From: Chloroflexota bacterium
GTDB taxonomy: Bacteria > Chloroflexota > Anaerolineae > Aggregatilineales > Phototrophicaceae
NCBI GenBank assembly: GCA_026707225.1
Contig: JAPOXG010000001.1
Coordinates: forward strand, 161,621 to 225,620
Direction of reading: 5' to 3'
Length of the DNA stretch: 64,000 nucleotides
The position numbers and the translations under genes are program-made. Below are positions 17,186 to 25,367 of this stretch, one piece after another. How positions within the stretch are numbered: the first letter of the stretch is position 1; each line of letters begins with the position of its first letter. The notes beneath the pieces are model-generated. The model worked only from the letters and a program-made list of their open reading frames with translations, ran no database searches and had not been told where the DNA came from.

Positions 17186-18256
17186 TTGAGCGACGAACCC
17201 AGAAATCCGGATCTTGAAGACTCGATTGAGAAGATAGACAGAGCGATCGGCGGCGACCATAGCGAAGCCAACATCGACGCCTTGAAGCAGGCGGTGAATT
17301 TTAGCTGGCCCGAGATTCAGAAGCATCTCATTGAGGAAGCGGCCCGTGAACATGGCGATGTCGCCGATCCTTACGAACCCTATTGGACGACCAACAGCGA
17401 CGGCACGAGGACGCTTCACGCCAGCGCCGATGCCTGGTGGCTGAAAGATTTCAAGCGCGAAGATGTGCTGATGGCGCTGCCGGGCGTCGTTATCATGAAC
17501 ACCAAGCTCTGGCATGTTCGCAGCGTCTGCATTTCATATCGGAGAGCTTACGGCATCAATGAAGACGAAGATTGCGAAGATTGCTTTGATAAGCAAGATA
17601 TTGAAGCGCACATCGAGCGCTTCCCAGAAGGGCAGTTCGCCGCACAACTCATCAGCGGACCCAATGCGGGCCATTGCGCGGGTATGGCGACGACCATGCG
17701 CGCATCGCGTCCGCCGACAGACCCCATTTTGCCCTGGCTGGAGGCGATAGGCGGCATGCGGCTCGGCAAGCATGAGGCGGACGGCGACTGGCTCTACGGC
17801 GTCGAGATGGCCGTGCACCCGGGTTATCGAGGGCAGGGCATCGGCGCAGCGCTTTACGAGGCGCGCTTCGCTTTGGTCAAACATCTAAATCTGCGCGGCA
17901 TGTATGCGGTGGGCATGTTGATGGGCTATCGAAATGTCGCGGTTGACGCCCTCAAGTGGCGGCAAAAGCGAGCTGTGAAGAAACTCCTCGCGAAAAAAGC
18001 CGACCGCTACTCGACGCCTGACGACAGGTACAAAGCCAATACCGAGCTCGAGGACTTTCCAAAATACGCCGACTTGATGGATGTGCGCGAATATGGCGAA
18101 AAGGTCATCGCGCGCGCGATCAAAGATCCGACAGTGACCATGCAGCTGAATCGCGGCTTCCGCGCGGCAGGCGTCGTAACCGAATACGTTGATGAGCCAG
18201 CGGCCGGGGACGCCGGCGTTCTAATCGTTTGGGAGAATGCTGACTATGAAACTTAG
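17186..18256 (+). CDS. GNAT-family N-acetyltransferase with long N-terminal extension
   Basis: A 356-residue protein with a GNAT domain in its second half: the acetyl-CoA loop is VHPGYRGQGIGAALYEAR, preceded by FPEGQFAAQ and GDWLYGVEM. The ending (TMQLNRGF...LIVWENADYET) matches the shorter paralogue at 8236-8871. The first ~130 residues are acidic/aromatic and unrecognised. The start is TTG 17186, eight bases after AAGGA; the frame extends to TTG 17120 without a ribosome site. This GNAT subfamily is often fused to a nitrilase-type amidase; here a separate amidase lies two genes downstream. A polyamine N-acetyltransferase role is plausible from context but not shown. Confidence 0.78.
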   Translation: MSDEPRNPDLEDSIEKIDRAIGGDHSEANIDALKQAVNFSWPEIQKHLIEEAAREHGDVADPYEPYWTTNSDGTRTLHASADAWWLKDFKREDVLMALPGVVIMNTKLWHVRSVCISYRRAYGINEDEDCEDCFDKQDIEAHIERFPEGQFAAQLISGPNAGHCAGMATTMRASRPPTDPILPWLEAIGGMRLGKHEADGDWLYGVEMAVHPGYRGQGIGAALYEARFALVKHLNLRGMYAVGMLMGYRNVAVDALKWRQKRAVKKLLAKKADRYSTPDDRYKANTELEDFPKYADLMDVREYGEKVIARAIKDPTVTMQLNRGFRAAGVVTEYVDEPAAGDAGVLIVWENADYET

Positions 18257-18265
18257 GGCAGACGG

Positions 18266-19555
18266 ATGAAAGTCATCGTCATTGGCGCGGGCATCGCCGG
18301 GCTTTCGGCTGCCTATCATTTGAAGGGCGCCGGCATTGAGGCGACCGTGCTGGAGGCGCGCGATCGCATCGGCGGGCGCGTCTGGACCAATCGCGACTTC
18401 GCTGATATTCCGGTCGAATTCGGCGCTGAATTGATTCATGGGCGCTCGCCTGCGGTCAATACCTGGGCTTGGATCGACAAGCTGGGTTTGCGGACCTGGC
18501 ATTGGAACAAGCGAGACGACTCGATGATCCGCACGGAAGACGGCGACTGGCTGACGATGGGCGAGGCGCGCGCGGAAGATGCCGAGCTGGAGGTAACGCG
18601 GACCTGGGAATTGGACGACGCGCCCGAGCCGCGAGATGACGAAGACCTGGGCAGCTACTTGCGGCGAATTGGCTTCAGCGATAGGCAATTGCGCTATGTC
18701 CAGCGCTCCTTCGCCAACGCCGAGGGAGAGCGCATGGAGTGGCTCAATGCGGCCGCCCATCTTCAGCCTCCCCCTGATACTTCGGGGGGACCGAGGGGGG
18801 TGGACAGCGATGGCGCGGATGAATACAGCGACTTTCGGATTCTGGATGGCTATGACTCGTATTATGAGCGGCTGGCGGATGGGCTGGATATCCGCCTAAA
18901 TTGCGATGTACGAGCGATCGACTGGACCGACGACGTGCAGGTAATCGTGGATAGTGGGAAGTCCTACGCGGCGGACGCAGCGGTGATTACCTTGCCGCTC
19001 GGTGTGCTGCAATCGGATCGCGTGCGATTCACTCCGCCCTTGCCACGTCAGAAGCGAGAGGCGCTTGCCGGGCTCAAGATGGGACCGGTGATAAAGCTGG
19101 TTTATCTGTTCGATGAGCCGCTGCTTGAGCCGTCGATCGGCGCGATTTACGCCAAGGGCAATCCGCCGATGTGGTGGTCGCCTTCCTTGGGCCGCGCAAG
19201 CTGTGCGACCGTTTGGACCGGATACGTCACCGGCGATTACGCGCGCGAGATGCTTGCGCTGGGTGAAGACGCCGCTTTGAAAAAGGGGCTGGAGACGCTG
19301 CGCGCGGAGCTTGGGGAGCTGACCTTGCAGTTCGCCAAAGCGCGCTGGGTCAATTGGCCCGCTGATCCCTACGCCTTGGGCGGCTACAGCGTCTGCCGGC
19401 CAGGGCATTATGACGCGCGGGAAAAGCTGACGCAGGCGACGCCGCCACTCTTTTGGGCGGGCGAAGCGAGCGCCCCGCATCACTTGACGGCGATGGTGCA
19501 CGGCGCCTATTTCACGGGCCAGCGCGCCGCGCGGGAGATTATGGGGGACGCTTAA
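18266..19555 (+). CDS. FAD-dependent amine oxidase
   Basis: A 429-residue flavin amine oxidase. The N-terminal dinucleotide motif is VIGAGIAGLSAAYHL followed by the Glu and the GG motif (LEARDRIGGRVWT). The C-terminal FAD site reads FWAGEASAPHHLTAMVHGAYFTGQRAA. These are the marks of the monoamine/polyamine oxidase family, which oxidises amines to imines with release of H2O2. It lies between a GNAT and a carbamoylputrescine amidase, opposite potBCDA, so a polyamine substrate is likely. Residues 167-179 (QPPPDTSGGPRGV) are encoded by a palindromic repeat (18766-18802) inserted without breaking the frame. The start is 9 nt after the GNAT stop. Confidence 0.87.
   Translation: MKVIVIGAGIAGLSAAYHLKGAGIEATVLEARDRIGGRVWTNRDFADIPVEFGAELIHGRSPAVNTWAWIDKLGLRTWHWNKRDDSMIRTEDGDWLTMGEARAEDAELEVTRTWELDDAPEPRDDEDLGSYLRRIGFSDRQLRYVQRSFANAEGERMEWLNAAAHLQPPPDTSGGPRGVDSDGADEYSDFRILDGYDSYYERLADGLDIRLNCDVRAIDWTDDVQVIVDSGKSYAADAAVITLPLGVLQSDRVRFTPPLPRQKREALAGLKMGPVIKLVYLFDEPLLEPSIGAIYAKGNPPMWWSPSLGRASCATVWTGYVTGDYAREMLALGEDAALKKGLETLRAELGELTLQFAKARWVNWPADPYALGGYSVCRPGHYDAREKLTQATPPLFWAGEASAPHHLTAMVHGAYFTGQRAAREIMGDA
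18766..18802. repeat. Palindromic repeat (copy B) inside the amine oxidase frame
   Basis: CCTCCCCCTGAT-A-CTTCGGGGGG followed by a GAGGGGGG tract matches the reverse complement of copy A (CCTCCCTGATTCTTCGGGG, then GTCGGGGGG). It is the only G/C-run element of this kind that I see within a gene. It is translated as Pro/Gly-rich residues at about positions 167-179 of the oxidase. Confidence 0.6.
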
Positions 19556-19559
19556 CACA

Positions 19560-20462
19560 ATGAGAGACATTCATATCGCTCTGGCGCAGGGGCATTGGGC
19601 GGGCGAGCAAGAATCGACCAAGGCGCTTTACCGAGAGCTGGTGGCTGAAGCGGCGGCGACCGGGGCGGACCTGGTCTGCCTGCCGGAGTTTACGATCTTG
19701 CCATATTTTCCGGGTTTGCGCGACCCGGCCGGCTTTGCCTGGGCGGAGTCGCTGCCGGGCGGCCCCTCGGACGAGTTCTTTGCCGAGCTCGCCCGCGCGC
19801 ATCGCGTCACACTCATCGGCAGCTTGTTCGAGCGTGACGACGGTGGCAACTATTGGGACACGGCGACCATTCATGACGCTGACGGGCAGCTGCGCCATTT
19901 CACGCGCAAAGTGCATATTCCCTCGGGCGAGGGTTATCATGAGACCGATTATTTCGCTGGCGCCGATCAATTCCCGGTGCATGACATCGCCGATGTGAAG
20001 CTGGCGGCGCCGACTTGTTACGACCAATGGTTTCCTGAGCTGGCGCGGATTTACGCCCTCGAAGGCGCCGAGCTCATATATTATCCGACAGCAATCGGCT
20101 CCGAGCCGACTGCGGCGGACTTCGACTCGGCTGATGCCTGGCGCACGGTGATGCGCGGTCATGCTGTGGCCAATGGCCTCTTCATCGCCGCTTGCAACCG
20201 GATTGGTCGCGAGAACGCGGTTACGTTTTACGGCAGCAGCTTCATCTGCGATCCCTTGGGGCGCGTCTTGGCGCAGGCGAGCCGCGATCGGGACGAAGTG
20301 GTTCAGGCGCTGCTTCGAGCGGCGGTCCGCGAGCAGTATCTCGAGCTTTTTCCGCTGCTGCATCAGAGGCGCCCGCAGCATTACGGCCGCTTGTTGCAGG
20401 GCGTCAGGCAAGAGCCGTCATCGCGTTGGCAAGACCCGTTTAGGCAAGAGGCAGGCAATTGA
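19560..20462 (+). CDS. aguB: N-carbamoylputrescine amidase (nitrilase superfamily)
   Basis: A 300-residue carbon-nitrogen hydrolase that probably converts N-carbamoylputrescine to putrescine, CO2 and ammonia, the last step of the agmatine route. The catalytic triad is visible: E43 (LPEF), K116 (FTRKVHIPSGEGY) and C152 (TCYDQWFPELARI). The 'C-x-DQWFPE-AR' context and the following YPTAIGSEP are specific to the AguB branch rather than to beta-ureidopropionase or nitrilase. No agmatine deiminase (aguA) is seen in the window. It starts 4 nt after the oxidase and ends 1 nt before the PhzF-like gene, so an operon is clear. The C-terminal ~25 residues are Gln/Arg-rich and atypical. Confidence 0.88.
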   Translation: MRDIHIALAQGHWAGEQESTKALYRELVAEAAATGADLVCLPEFTILPYFPGLRDPAGFAWAESLPGGPSDEFFAELARAHRVTLIGSLFERDDGGNYWDTATIHDADGQLRHFTRKVHIPSGEGYHETDYFAGADQFPVHDIADVKLAAPTCYDQWFPELARIYALEGAELIYYPTAIGSEPTAADFDSADAWRTVMRGHAVANGLFIAACNRIGRENAVTFYGSSFICDPLGRVLAQASRDRDEVVQALLRAAVREQYLELFPLLHQRRPQHYGRLLQGVRQEPSSRWQDPFRQEAGN

Positions 20463-20463
20463 C

Positions 20464-21345
20464 ATGTCGCGTATGGAATTCTTTATCGTGGATGTTTTCA
20501 CTGTCGGTCGGAAGTACACCGGCAATCAACTGGCGGTCTACCTGGGCAATCCGCCGGCAGCGCTGATGCAGCAGTTGGCGAAGGAGATCAATTTTTCCGA
20601 AACGACATTCGTCACCTCGGATGTGCCCGAAAACGGCGGCTACAAGGCGCGCATCTTCATGCCCGAGGTCGAAGTGGGTTTCGCCGGTCATCCGGTGCTG
20701 GGCACAGCCTACGTGATTCAGCGGGAACTGATCGGTCATCCGGTTGAGACCCTTACGTTGAACCTGCCGGTGGGTCCGATTCCGGTGACCTTCTCCGATG
20801 ACGGTTTGCTCTGGATGCGGCAGAATCGGCCGACTTTTGGACATCGGTTCACGGCGGCTGATTTGGCGCAGATTCTCAACGTTGAGGAAGCGGACATTGA
20901 TACGCGTTTCCCGCTGCAAGAGGTTTCGACCGGGATGGCTTTTGTGCTGGCGCCGCTGGTGTCGCTGGAGGCGGTCAAGCGCGCGCGCGTCAATCTGGAT
21001 CGGCTGCGGGCGATTCTGGGGGCGCATGACGCGATCGCGCCGGCGATTTTCTGCGCCGAAACGCTGGACGCCGAAAATGATATCCATGTGCGCGTGCTGG
21101 ACGACATCTATGGCGCGCCGGAAGACCCGGCGACGGGCAGCGCCAATGGCTGCATCGCCGGTTATATGGTGGAGCATGGATACTTCGGCGCCGACAAAAT
21201 CGCGATACGCTCCGAGCAAGGCTATCAGATCGGCCGGCCTTCGCTGCTCCATCTCGAGGCGGAGCGCGTTGGAAACGAGATTGACATTCGAGTCGGCGGC
21301 CGCGTCGAGATGGTCGCGCAAGGGACCATGGCCGCCGATGAGTGA
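20464..21345 (+). CDS. PhzF-family isomerase/epimerase-like protein
   Basis: A 294-residue protein of the PhzF fold, two pseudo-symmetric halves related to diaminopimelate epimerase. The catalytic Glu is E46 in INFSETTFV; further marks are VGFAGHPVLGTAYVI near residue 75 and DPATGSANGCIAGYM near 220. PhzF itself isomerises a phenazine precursor, but no other phenazine gene is here and most family members have unknown substrates. The start ATG 20464 lies just after the amidase stop with a purine-rich GAGGCAGG upstream. Its place in the polyamine run suggests a related amine or acid substrate, without proof. Confidence 0.88.
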   Translation: MSRMEFFIVDVFTVGRKYTGNQLAVYLGNPPAALMQQLAKEINFSETTFVTSDVPENGGYKARIFMPEVEVGFAGHPVLGTAYVIQRELIGHPVETLTLNLPVGPIPVTFSDDGLLWMRQNRPTFGHRFTAADLAQILNVEEADIDTRFPLQEVSTGMAFVLAPLVSLEAVKRARVNLDRLRAILGAHDAIAPAIFCAETLDAENDIHVRVLDDIYGAPEDPATGSANGCIAGYMVEHGYFGADKIAIRSEQGYQIGRPSLLHLEAERVGNEIDIRVGGRVEMVAQGTMAADE

Positions 21346-21389
21346 GCGGTTTTGGATGGATTCTCAGGTATAAATGAAAGGAACGTAAA

Positions 21390-22364
21390 GTGGATTATCG
21401 GATTCTGGGACGCACAGGTGTGAAGGTGTCGTCGCTCTGCTTCGGCACGATGTCCTTCGGCGATATCGCTGACGAGGCCGAGTCGGCGCGGATGTTTCAT
21501 CGCTGTCGCCAGGTCGGGATCAACTTCTTCGATTGCGCCAATGTGTACGCCGGCGGCCGCTCGGAGGAGATCTTGGGCGAGCTGATCGCCGATTGCCGCG
21601 ATGAGATTGTGCTGACGACCAAGGTTGTCTCCCGCACCGGCGATGATGTCAACCAGGGCGGCGCGTCCCGGCGGCATATACAGATCACGGTGGAAGAGAG
21701 CTTGAAGCGACTGAACACCGACCGCATTGATGTTTATTTCTTGCATCATTATGACGCGGAGACGCCAGTTGAGGAGATGCTGCGCGCGCTGGACGATCTC
21801 GTGCGGCAGGGCAAGATTCTCTATCCGGCGGTCAGCAACTGGGCGGCTTGGCAGGTGATGAAGGCGCAAGGCATCGCGGCGCGCGGCGGGCTGGCGCGAA
21901 TCGAATGCCTGCAGCCGATGTACAACCTGGTCAAGCGGCAGGCGGAAGTGGAAATCTTGCCTATGGCGAGGAATGAAGAAATCGGCGTCATTCCTTACAG
22001 CCCGCTCGGCGGGGGCTTGCTAACCGGCAAATACGCGGCGGACGGCAGAGCGGATGCGGGACGTCTCATCGAGAATCAGATGTACAGCAGGCGATATGGC
22101 GTCGCCGACTATTATCAGTCGGCGGCTGATTTCGCCGTCCACGCGCGGGAGCGGGACACCCAGCCGGCGACGCTGGCGGTGGCTTGGGTGATGGCGCATC
22201 CGGCGGTGACGGCGCCGATCATCGGGGCGCGCAACTTGCAGCAGTTGGAGTCGTCGCTGGCCGCGCTGGATGTGGCGATGACGCCCGAGTGGTATGATGA
22301 GATTGCGGCGCTTTCGCCGAGTCCGCCGCCGGCGCATGATCGGCTGGAGGAGCGAGCCAACTGA
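21390..22364 (+). CDS. Aldo/keto reductase
   Basis: A 324-residue NAD(P)H-dependent oxidoreductase with the AKR TIM barrel. The catalytic tetrad is D48 and Y53 (FFDCANVYAGG), K78 (LTTKVV) and H119 (FLHHYDAE). PYSPLGGGLLTGKY near residue 205 and IIGARNLQQLESSL near 280 are family motifs; the latter binds the cofactor phosphate region. The start is GTG 21390 after GAAAGGAA. It follows the PhzF-like gene by 44 nt and may share its transcript. An amino-aldehyde made by the amine oxidase would be a reasonable substrate, but the sequence does not show specificity. Confidence 0.9.
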   Translation: MDYRILGRTGVKVSSLCFGTMSFGDIADEAESARMFHRCRQVGINFFDCANVYAGGRSEEILGELIADCRDEIVLTTKVVSRTGDDVNQGGASRRHIQITVEESLKRLNTDRIDVYFLHHYDAETPVEEMLRALDDLVRQGKILYPAVSNWAAWQVMKAQGIAARGGLARIECLQPMYNLVKRQAEVEILPMARNEEIGVIPYSPLGGGLLTGKYAADGRADAGRLIENQMYSRRYGVADYYQSAADFAVHARERDTQPATLAVAWVMAHPAVTAPIIGARNLQQLESSLAALDVAMTPEWYDEIAALSPSPPPAHDRLEERAN

Positions 22365-22481
22365 GGCAGGTTGTTCGCGCTATAATTTGCGCAAGGATAA
22401 TGCCCGGAGAAGAATTATACGCATCCATCAAGCCAGTCGACTGCTGTTTGCCGGCGCCCTGCGCGTCATTCATATCACGCT

Positions 22482-22739
22482 TTGGCTTTCGACCTGTGGA
22501 TCATGGGCTACAAGTTTCAGGCGGTTGGTCGCTTTGCGCGCGGTGATAGGGAGCTGCCGCCGGTCCGGTTCAGCGCCATCAACGGGGGTTGCGGCTTTGC
22601 CTGGTCCAGCCTTAGGTATTGGCTGCCTTTCATGGTGCTGCTGCTCTGTGGCAATCTCGTCGGCGCGATATGCCGTTCACCGAGATCGCTCGCTGATGTA
22701 TCGCCGGCGGGAGAATGCAAGCCCGTTAAGGTGTGCTAG
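22482..22739 (+). pseudogene. Possible remnant of a DUF4013-type membrane protein gene
   Basis: This piece of the 409-nt gap (22365-22773) translates to about 85 residues with LWIMGYKFQAVGRFARGD, LPPVRF and RYWLPFMVLLLCGNLVGAI. The order 'GY...R.GD..LP...F...L.YW' followed by a hydrophobic helix parallels the intact DUF4013 protein just downstream (SGYSIEVIRSVMREDEWMP...LAYWVMFFVL). There is no convincing start or ribosome site, and the frame ends in a Cys-rich unrelated tail. It looks like a decayed paralogue. The rest of the gap (22365-22481 and 22740-22773) shows nothing I can name. Confidence 0.35.
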
Positions 22740-22773
22740 AATAGAAACCAAATCGAAACGAAAGAGGGCAAAT

Positions 22774-23643
22774 ATGAACTTTTCCAGCGCGTTCAAATAT
22801 CCATTTCACAATTTCGCCAAAGTCATGAGCATTGTATTGGCTTTGACAATTGCCTTCGCTATCTTCATCGCGATGATCCTGAACTCGCATGATTGGTCGC
22901 CGCTGCTGGCGGAGCTTTATGGCAATGATGTTTCGTACACTTCCGCCGACCATTTTCAGCCCTTAGGCGGCACGACCATTATTGGCATCATCGGGCTGGT
23001 CGTGGTGGCGATCGCCTCCGGCTTCTGGCTCTCTGGTTACAGCATTGAGGTCATCCGCAGTGTGATGCGCGAAGACGAGTGGATGCCGGGGGCCGACTTC
23101 GGCCGGAACGTCAAGGATGGCGCCTGCCTCTTCGCTTCGAGCCTTGCCTATTGGGTTATGTTCTTTGTGCTCATATTTGTCTTGGCGGTCGTTTATGGTG
23201 TGCTTGGACAAGTCGGCGTACTGGGCGGTCTAATAGGAATCGGCTCCATCGCTTTCACAATTGGCGCGGCTTTTGTGATGGGCTGGGGTTATTTCGTGGG
23301 CATGGCCCGTTTCGCGGCCGAAGGCGATTACAAAGCCTCCTGGCAGATAAAGACCAATATGCGCATCGCGCGGCAAAACTGGCAGAAGGGCGTGACGCTC
23401 CTTCTGTATATGATCGCGTTCTCTTTCATTTATGGCGCCGCGCAACAGATCGTGAGCGGCGTCTTCGGCGGGCTCATGGGCGCGAACCTGCTGACCGGGA
23501 TTACGCTGTCGATCATCCTCTATTACCTATTCAATTTGATGCAGCACTTTTCCACGCAGGTCTTGATCGCGCAGTACGCCACTGAGATAGGGATTCGCAG
23601 CGACAACTACAACCCGGACAAGGACAAGGTCGGCGACATTTAG
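22774..23643 (+). CDS. DUF4013-family membrane protein
   Basis: A 289-residue integral membrane protein with about six helices. It opens FKYPFHNFAKVMSIVLALTIAFAIFIAM and contains the DUF4013 core SGYSIEVIRSVMREDEWMPGADFGRNVKDG, an amphipathic loop followed by two helices (AYWVMFFVLIFVLAVVYG and IGIGSIAFTIGAAFVMG). The family occurs widely in archaea, Chloroflexota and Firmicutes, with no known function. ATG 22774 follows AGAGGG. The gene is isolated, convergent with the SRPBCC gene, and stands behind a probable remnant of a related gene. A longer frame from 22294 is an overlap artefact. Confidence 0.8.
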   Translation: MNFSSAFKYPFHNFAKVMSIVLALTIAFAIFIAMILNSHDWSPLLAELYGNDVSYTSADHFQPLGGTTIIGIIGLVVVAIASGFWLSGYSIEVIRSVMREDEWMPGADFGRNVKDGACLFASSLAYWVMFFVLIFVLAVVYGVLGQVGVLGGLIGIGSIAFTIGAAFVMGWGYFVGMARFAAEGDYKASWQIKTNMRIARQNWQKGVTLLLYMIAFSFIYGAAQQIVSGVFGGLMGANLLTGITLSIILYYLFNLMQHFSTQVLIAQYATEIGIRSDNYNPDKDKVGDI

Positions 23644-23666
23644 GGGGCGGTTGGCACAAAGCGGCC

Positions 23667-24134
23667 CTACTTAGGTATCGGCTGGGGCGTGACCGACTGT
23701 CGATCGCCGTGCCCGTCCATGATCTGCTTGAGCTTGTTCCACTCGCGCTGAAGAACGCCCTTCAGCGTTAAGTTGAAGAAAATCCCAAACCAGAAGAACC
23801 AACGCGTGCGGATATCGAGGGTTTCGCGCACGTTGGTCTGTTGGCCGCGGTGCTCGAAGTTGATTGTGCTGACGAAGGGAAAGCCCCAATAGGAGCCTTT
23901 GAGCTCGATTTTCTTGTTGCGTTCAAAGTCGGTGACATCGCTGTTGACGAAACCGCGGCGCCCCATGATGCGGCGCGTCATCGCCACCATGGTGCCGGCG
24001 CGGATCGGGTCGCCACTGGTGATGCCAACGCCCTGAACGTTGCGCCAGTGCACATCGTTGTTGAAGTCGCCGACATATCGGAAGACGTGAAAAACCGGGC
24101 GGTTGATCAGCACCTGTGTTTCGAATTTCGGCAT
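23667..24134 (-). CDS. SRPBCC-family ligand-binding protein
   Basis: A 155-residue protein of the START/polyketide-cyclase (SRPBCC) fold, a helix-grip cavity for hydrophobic ligands. The opening FETQVLINRPVFHVFRYVGDFNNDVHW and the middle TDFERNKKIELKGSY...FVSTINFEHRGQQTNVRETLDI follow the family pattern; the last helix is FNLTLKGVLQREWNKLKQIMD. No catalytic residues can be assigned, and the ligand is unknown. There is no good ribosome site before ATG 24134. It is convergent with the DUF4013 gene and 111 nt downstream of cdsA on the same strand. Confidence 0.78.
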   Translation of the reverse strand: MPKFETQVLINRPVFHVFRYVGDFNNDVHWRNVQGVGITSGDPIRAGTMVAMTRRIMGRRGFVNSDVTDFERNKKIELKGSYWGFPFVSTINFEHRGQQTNVRETLDIRTRWFFWFGIFFNLTLKGVLQREWNKLKQIMDGHGDRQSVTPQPIPK

Positions 24135-24245
24135 TAAGCACCAACTTTCGCTGCAAGATGGGCGAAGACGCGAGACAGCTTAACCCGCAACATTATAGCT
24201 TATTCTTCGGAAGGCTTCAAAGATGCTTGAGTCGGACGGCAGGCG

Positions 24246-25097
24246 CTACAAGCTCCCGACCGCGTAGAGGTAGAGGAAGACCCAGCTCGCGACCCAGACC
24301 AAGGCGTCAATGCGATCGAGCACGCCACCGTGGCCGGGGAAGACATTGAAGCCGGCGACAAAGCTGTCCTTGACGCGGAAGAACCGTTTTAGAGCCGACT
24401 CGAACAAGTCGCCGCTGACCGCGAGAAACGGTCCGGCCACGATCATCGGAATGAGATTCGGCTGGAAGGCGCCGGAAAACAGAAGGATGCAGAAGGCGGG
24501 GATCCAAGCGCCGAGGATGCCGCCGATCGCGCCTTCAACGGTCTTGTTGGGCGAGATTAGCGGCGCCAATTTTGTTCGGCCGAAGGTTTTGCCGAATACA
24601 TAGCCAAAAGTATCCGTCCCCCAGGTGATCGCGTAAACGACGAATAGCCAAATCAAGCCATTCTGCGGCGCGTTGCGCAGGCTGATGAGAAAGGCGGCGG
24701 GAAAAGCGATGTAGAAAACGCCGCATAAGGTGGTGCCGACCTGCTTCAAGGCGCGGTCGGGCTGTTGGGGCTGGCGCGACCATTCCAGAACGAGAGTGAG
24801 AGCAATGCCCAAGATCAATGCCAGCTGCCACAACCAGTCCAAATTGAGGAAGAAGCCAAGCACGACAGCGATGCCGGTGGAGATGCCGGTCAGCGAACTG
24901 CCCTGCATCGCGGTGTCTTTTTCCATCACATAGAATTCGAGCATGCCGATGCACATGACCGGCAGCGCCAGCAATACAAAGAGCCAGCCGCCGGCGAGAG
25001 AGGCCAAGATCGCGATCGGCAGCAGCAGGCTCGCTGTGATGAGCCGATCGCGTAAATCTGTCGCGGTCGCGGAGTTTTTGGCGAGACTGTCCCGCAT
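24246..25097 (-). CDS. cdsA: Phosphatidate cytidylyltransferase CdsA
   Basis: A 283-residue membrane enzyme that makes CDP-diacylglycerol from phosphatidic acid and CTP, the branch point of phospholipid synthesis. Seven or eight helices are apparent. The CDP-alcohol signature SALKRFFRVKDSF...PGHGGVLDRID lies near residues 232-263 with the key Lys/Asp and final Asp. SPNKTVEGAIGG is a second conserved block. ATG 25097 follows GGAGG. In many bacteria cdsA directly follows frr-uppS; here those genes are 3 kb away on the other strand with a kinase gene between. Confidence 0.95.
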   Translation of the reverse strand: MRDSLAKNSATATDLRDRLITASLLLPIAILASLAGGWLFVLLALPVMCIGMLEFYVMEKDTAMQGSSLTGISTGIAVVLGFFLNLDWLWQLALILGIALTLVLEWSRQPQQPDRALKQVGTTLCGVFYIAFPAAFLISLRNAPQNGLIWLFVVYAITWGTDTFGYVFGKTFGRTKLAPLISPNKTVEGAIGGILGAWIPAFCILLFSGAFQPNLIPMIVAGPFLAVSGDLFESALKRFFRVKDSFVAGFNVFPGHGGVLDRIDALVWVASWVFLYLYAVGSL

Positions 25098-25137
25098 GAG
25101 GTCTGCCTCCGCCGGCAGAGTCGACTTGTATCACCCT

Positions 25138-25166
25138 ATTTTCGATTCAGAGCTGAATTCTGTCAA
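25138..25166 (-). promoter_or_regulatory. Promoter for cdsA
   Basis: On the minus strand a perfect TTGACA (25166-25161) is followed after 17 bases by GAAAAT (25143-25138, four matches to TATAAT). The start of transcription would lie near 25131, about 34 nt before ATG 25097. Confidence 0.5.
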
Positions 25167-25261
25167 GTTTGGCGGGCGCGAGCCAAGCAGGCCGTAACGC
25201 ACAAGCACTTGAGGCTCTCAGCGGCAGGTATTGGGTGTTCTAGCGTTTATCTGGCATGGCA

Positions 25262-25267
25262 TATAAT
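25262..25267 (+). promoter_or_regulatory. -10 element for the Ser/Thr kinase gene
   Basis: A perfect TATAAT, about 100 nt before the kinase start. The -35 region (TTCTAG at 18 bases) is poor, so the promoter may be weak or activator-dependent. Confidence 0.4.
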
Positions 25268-25367
25268 CCTAGGCGGCGGGATGTCTTTCCGGCGGCATTC
25301 CCGGAGGAGCGATGACCAAGGCAGGAGCGTTCCAGCGCCCTGCATATCTAAGCTGACACTGGCAGGC

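Noticed and set aside
20161..20463. Extended start of the PhzF-like gene
   Set aside because: The extra 101 codons overlap the amidase gene in another frame, are Arg-rich, and the ATG at 20464 fits the family start.
23641..23680. Interrupted inverted repeat (TAGGGGGC ... GCCCTA) between convergent genes
   Set aside because: The pairing is imperfect and there is no T-run, so neither a terminator nor a repeat family member can be supported.
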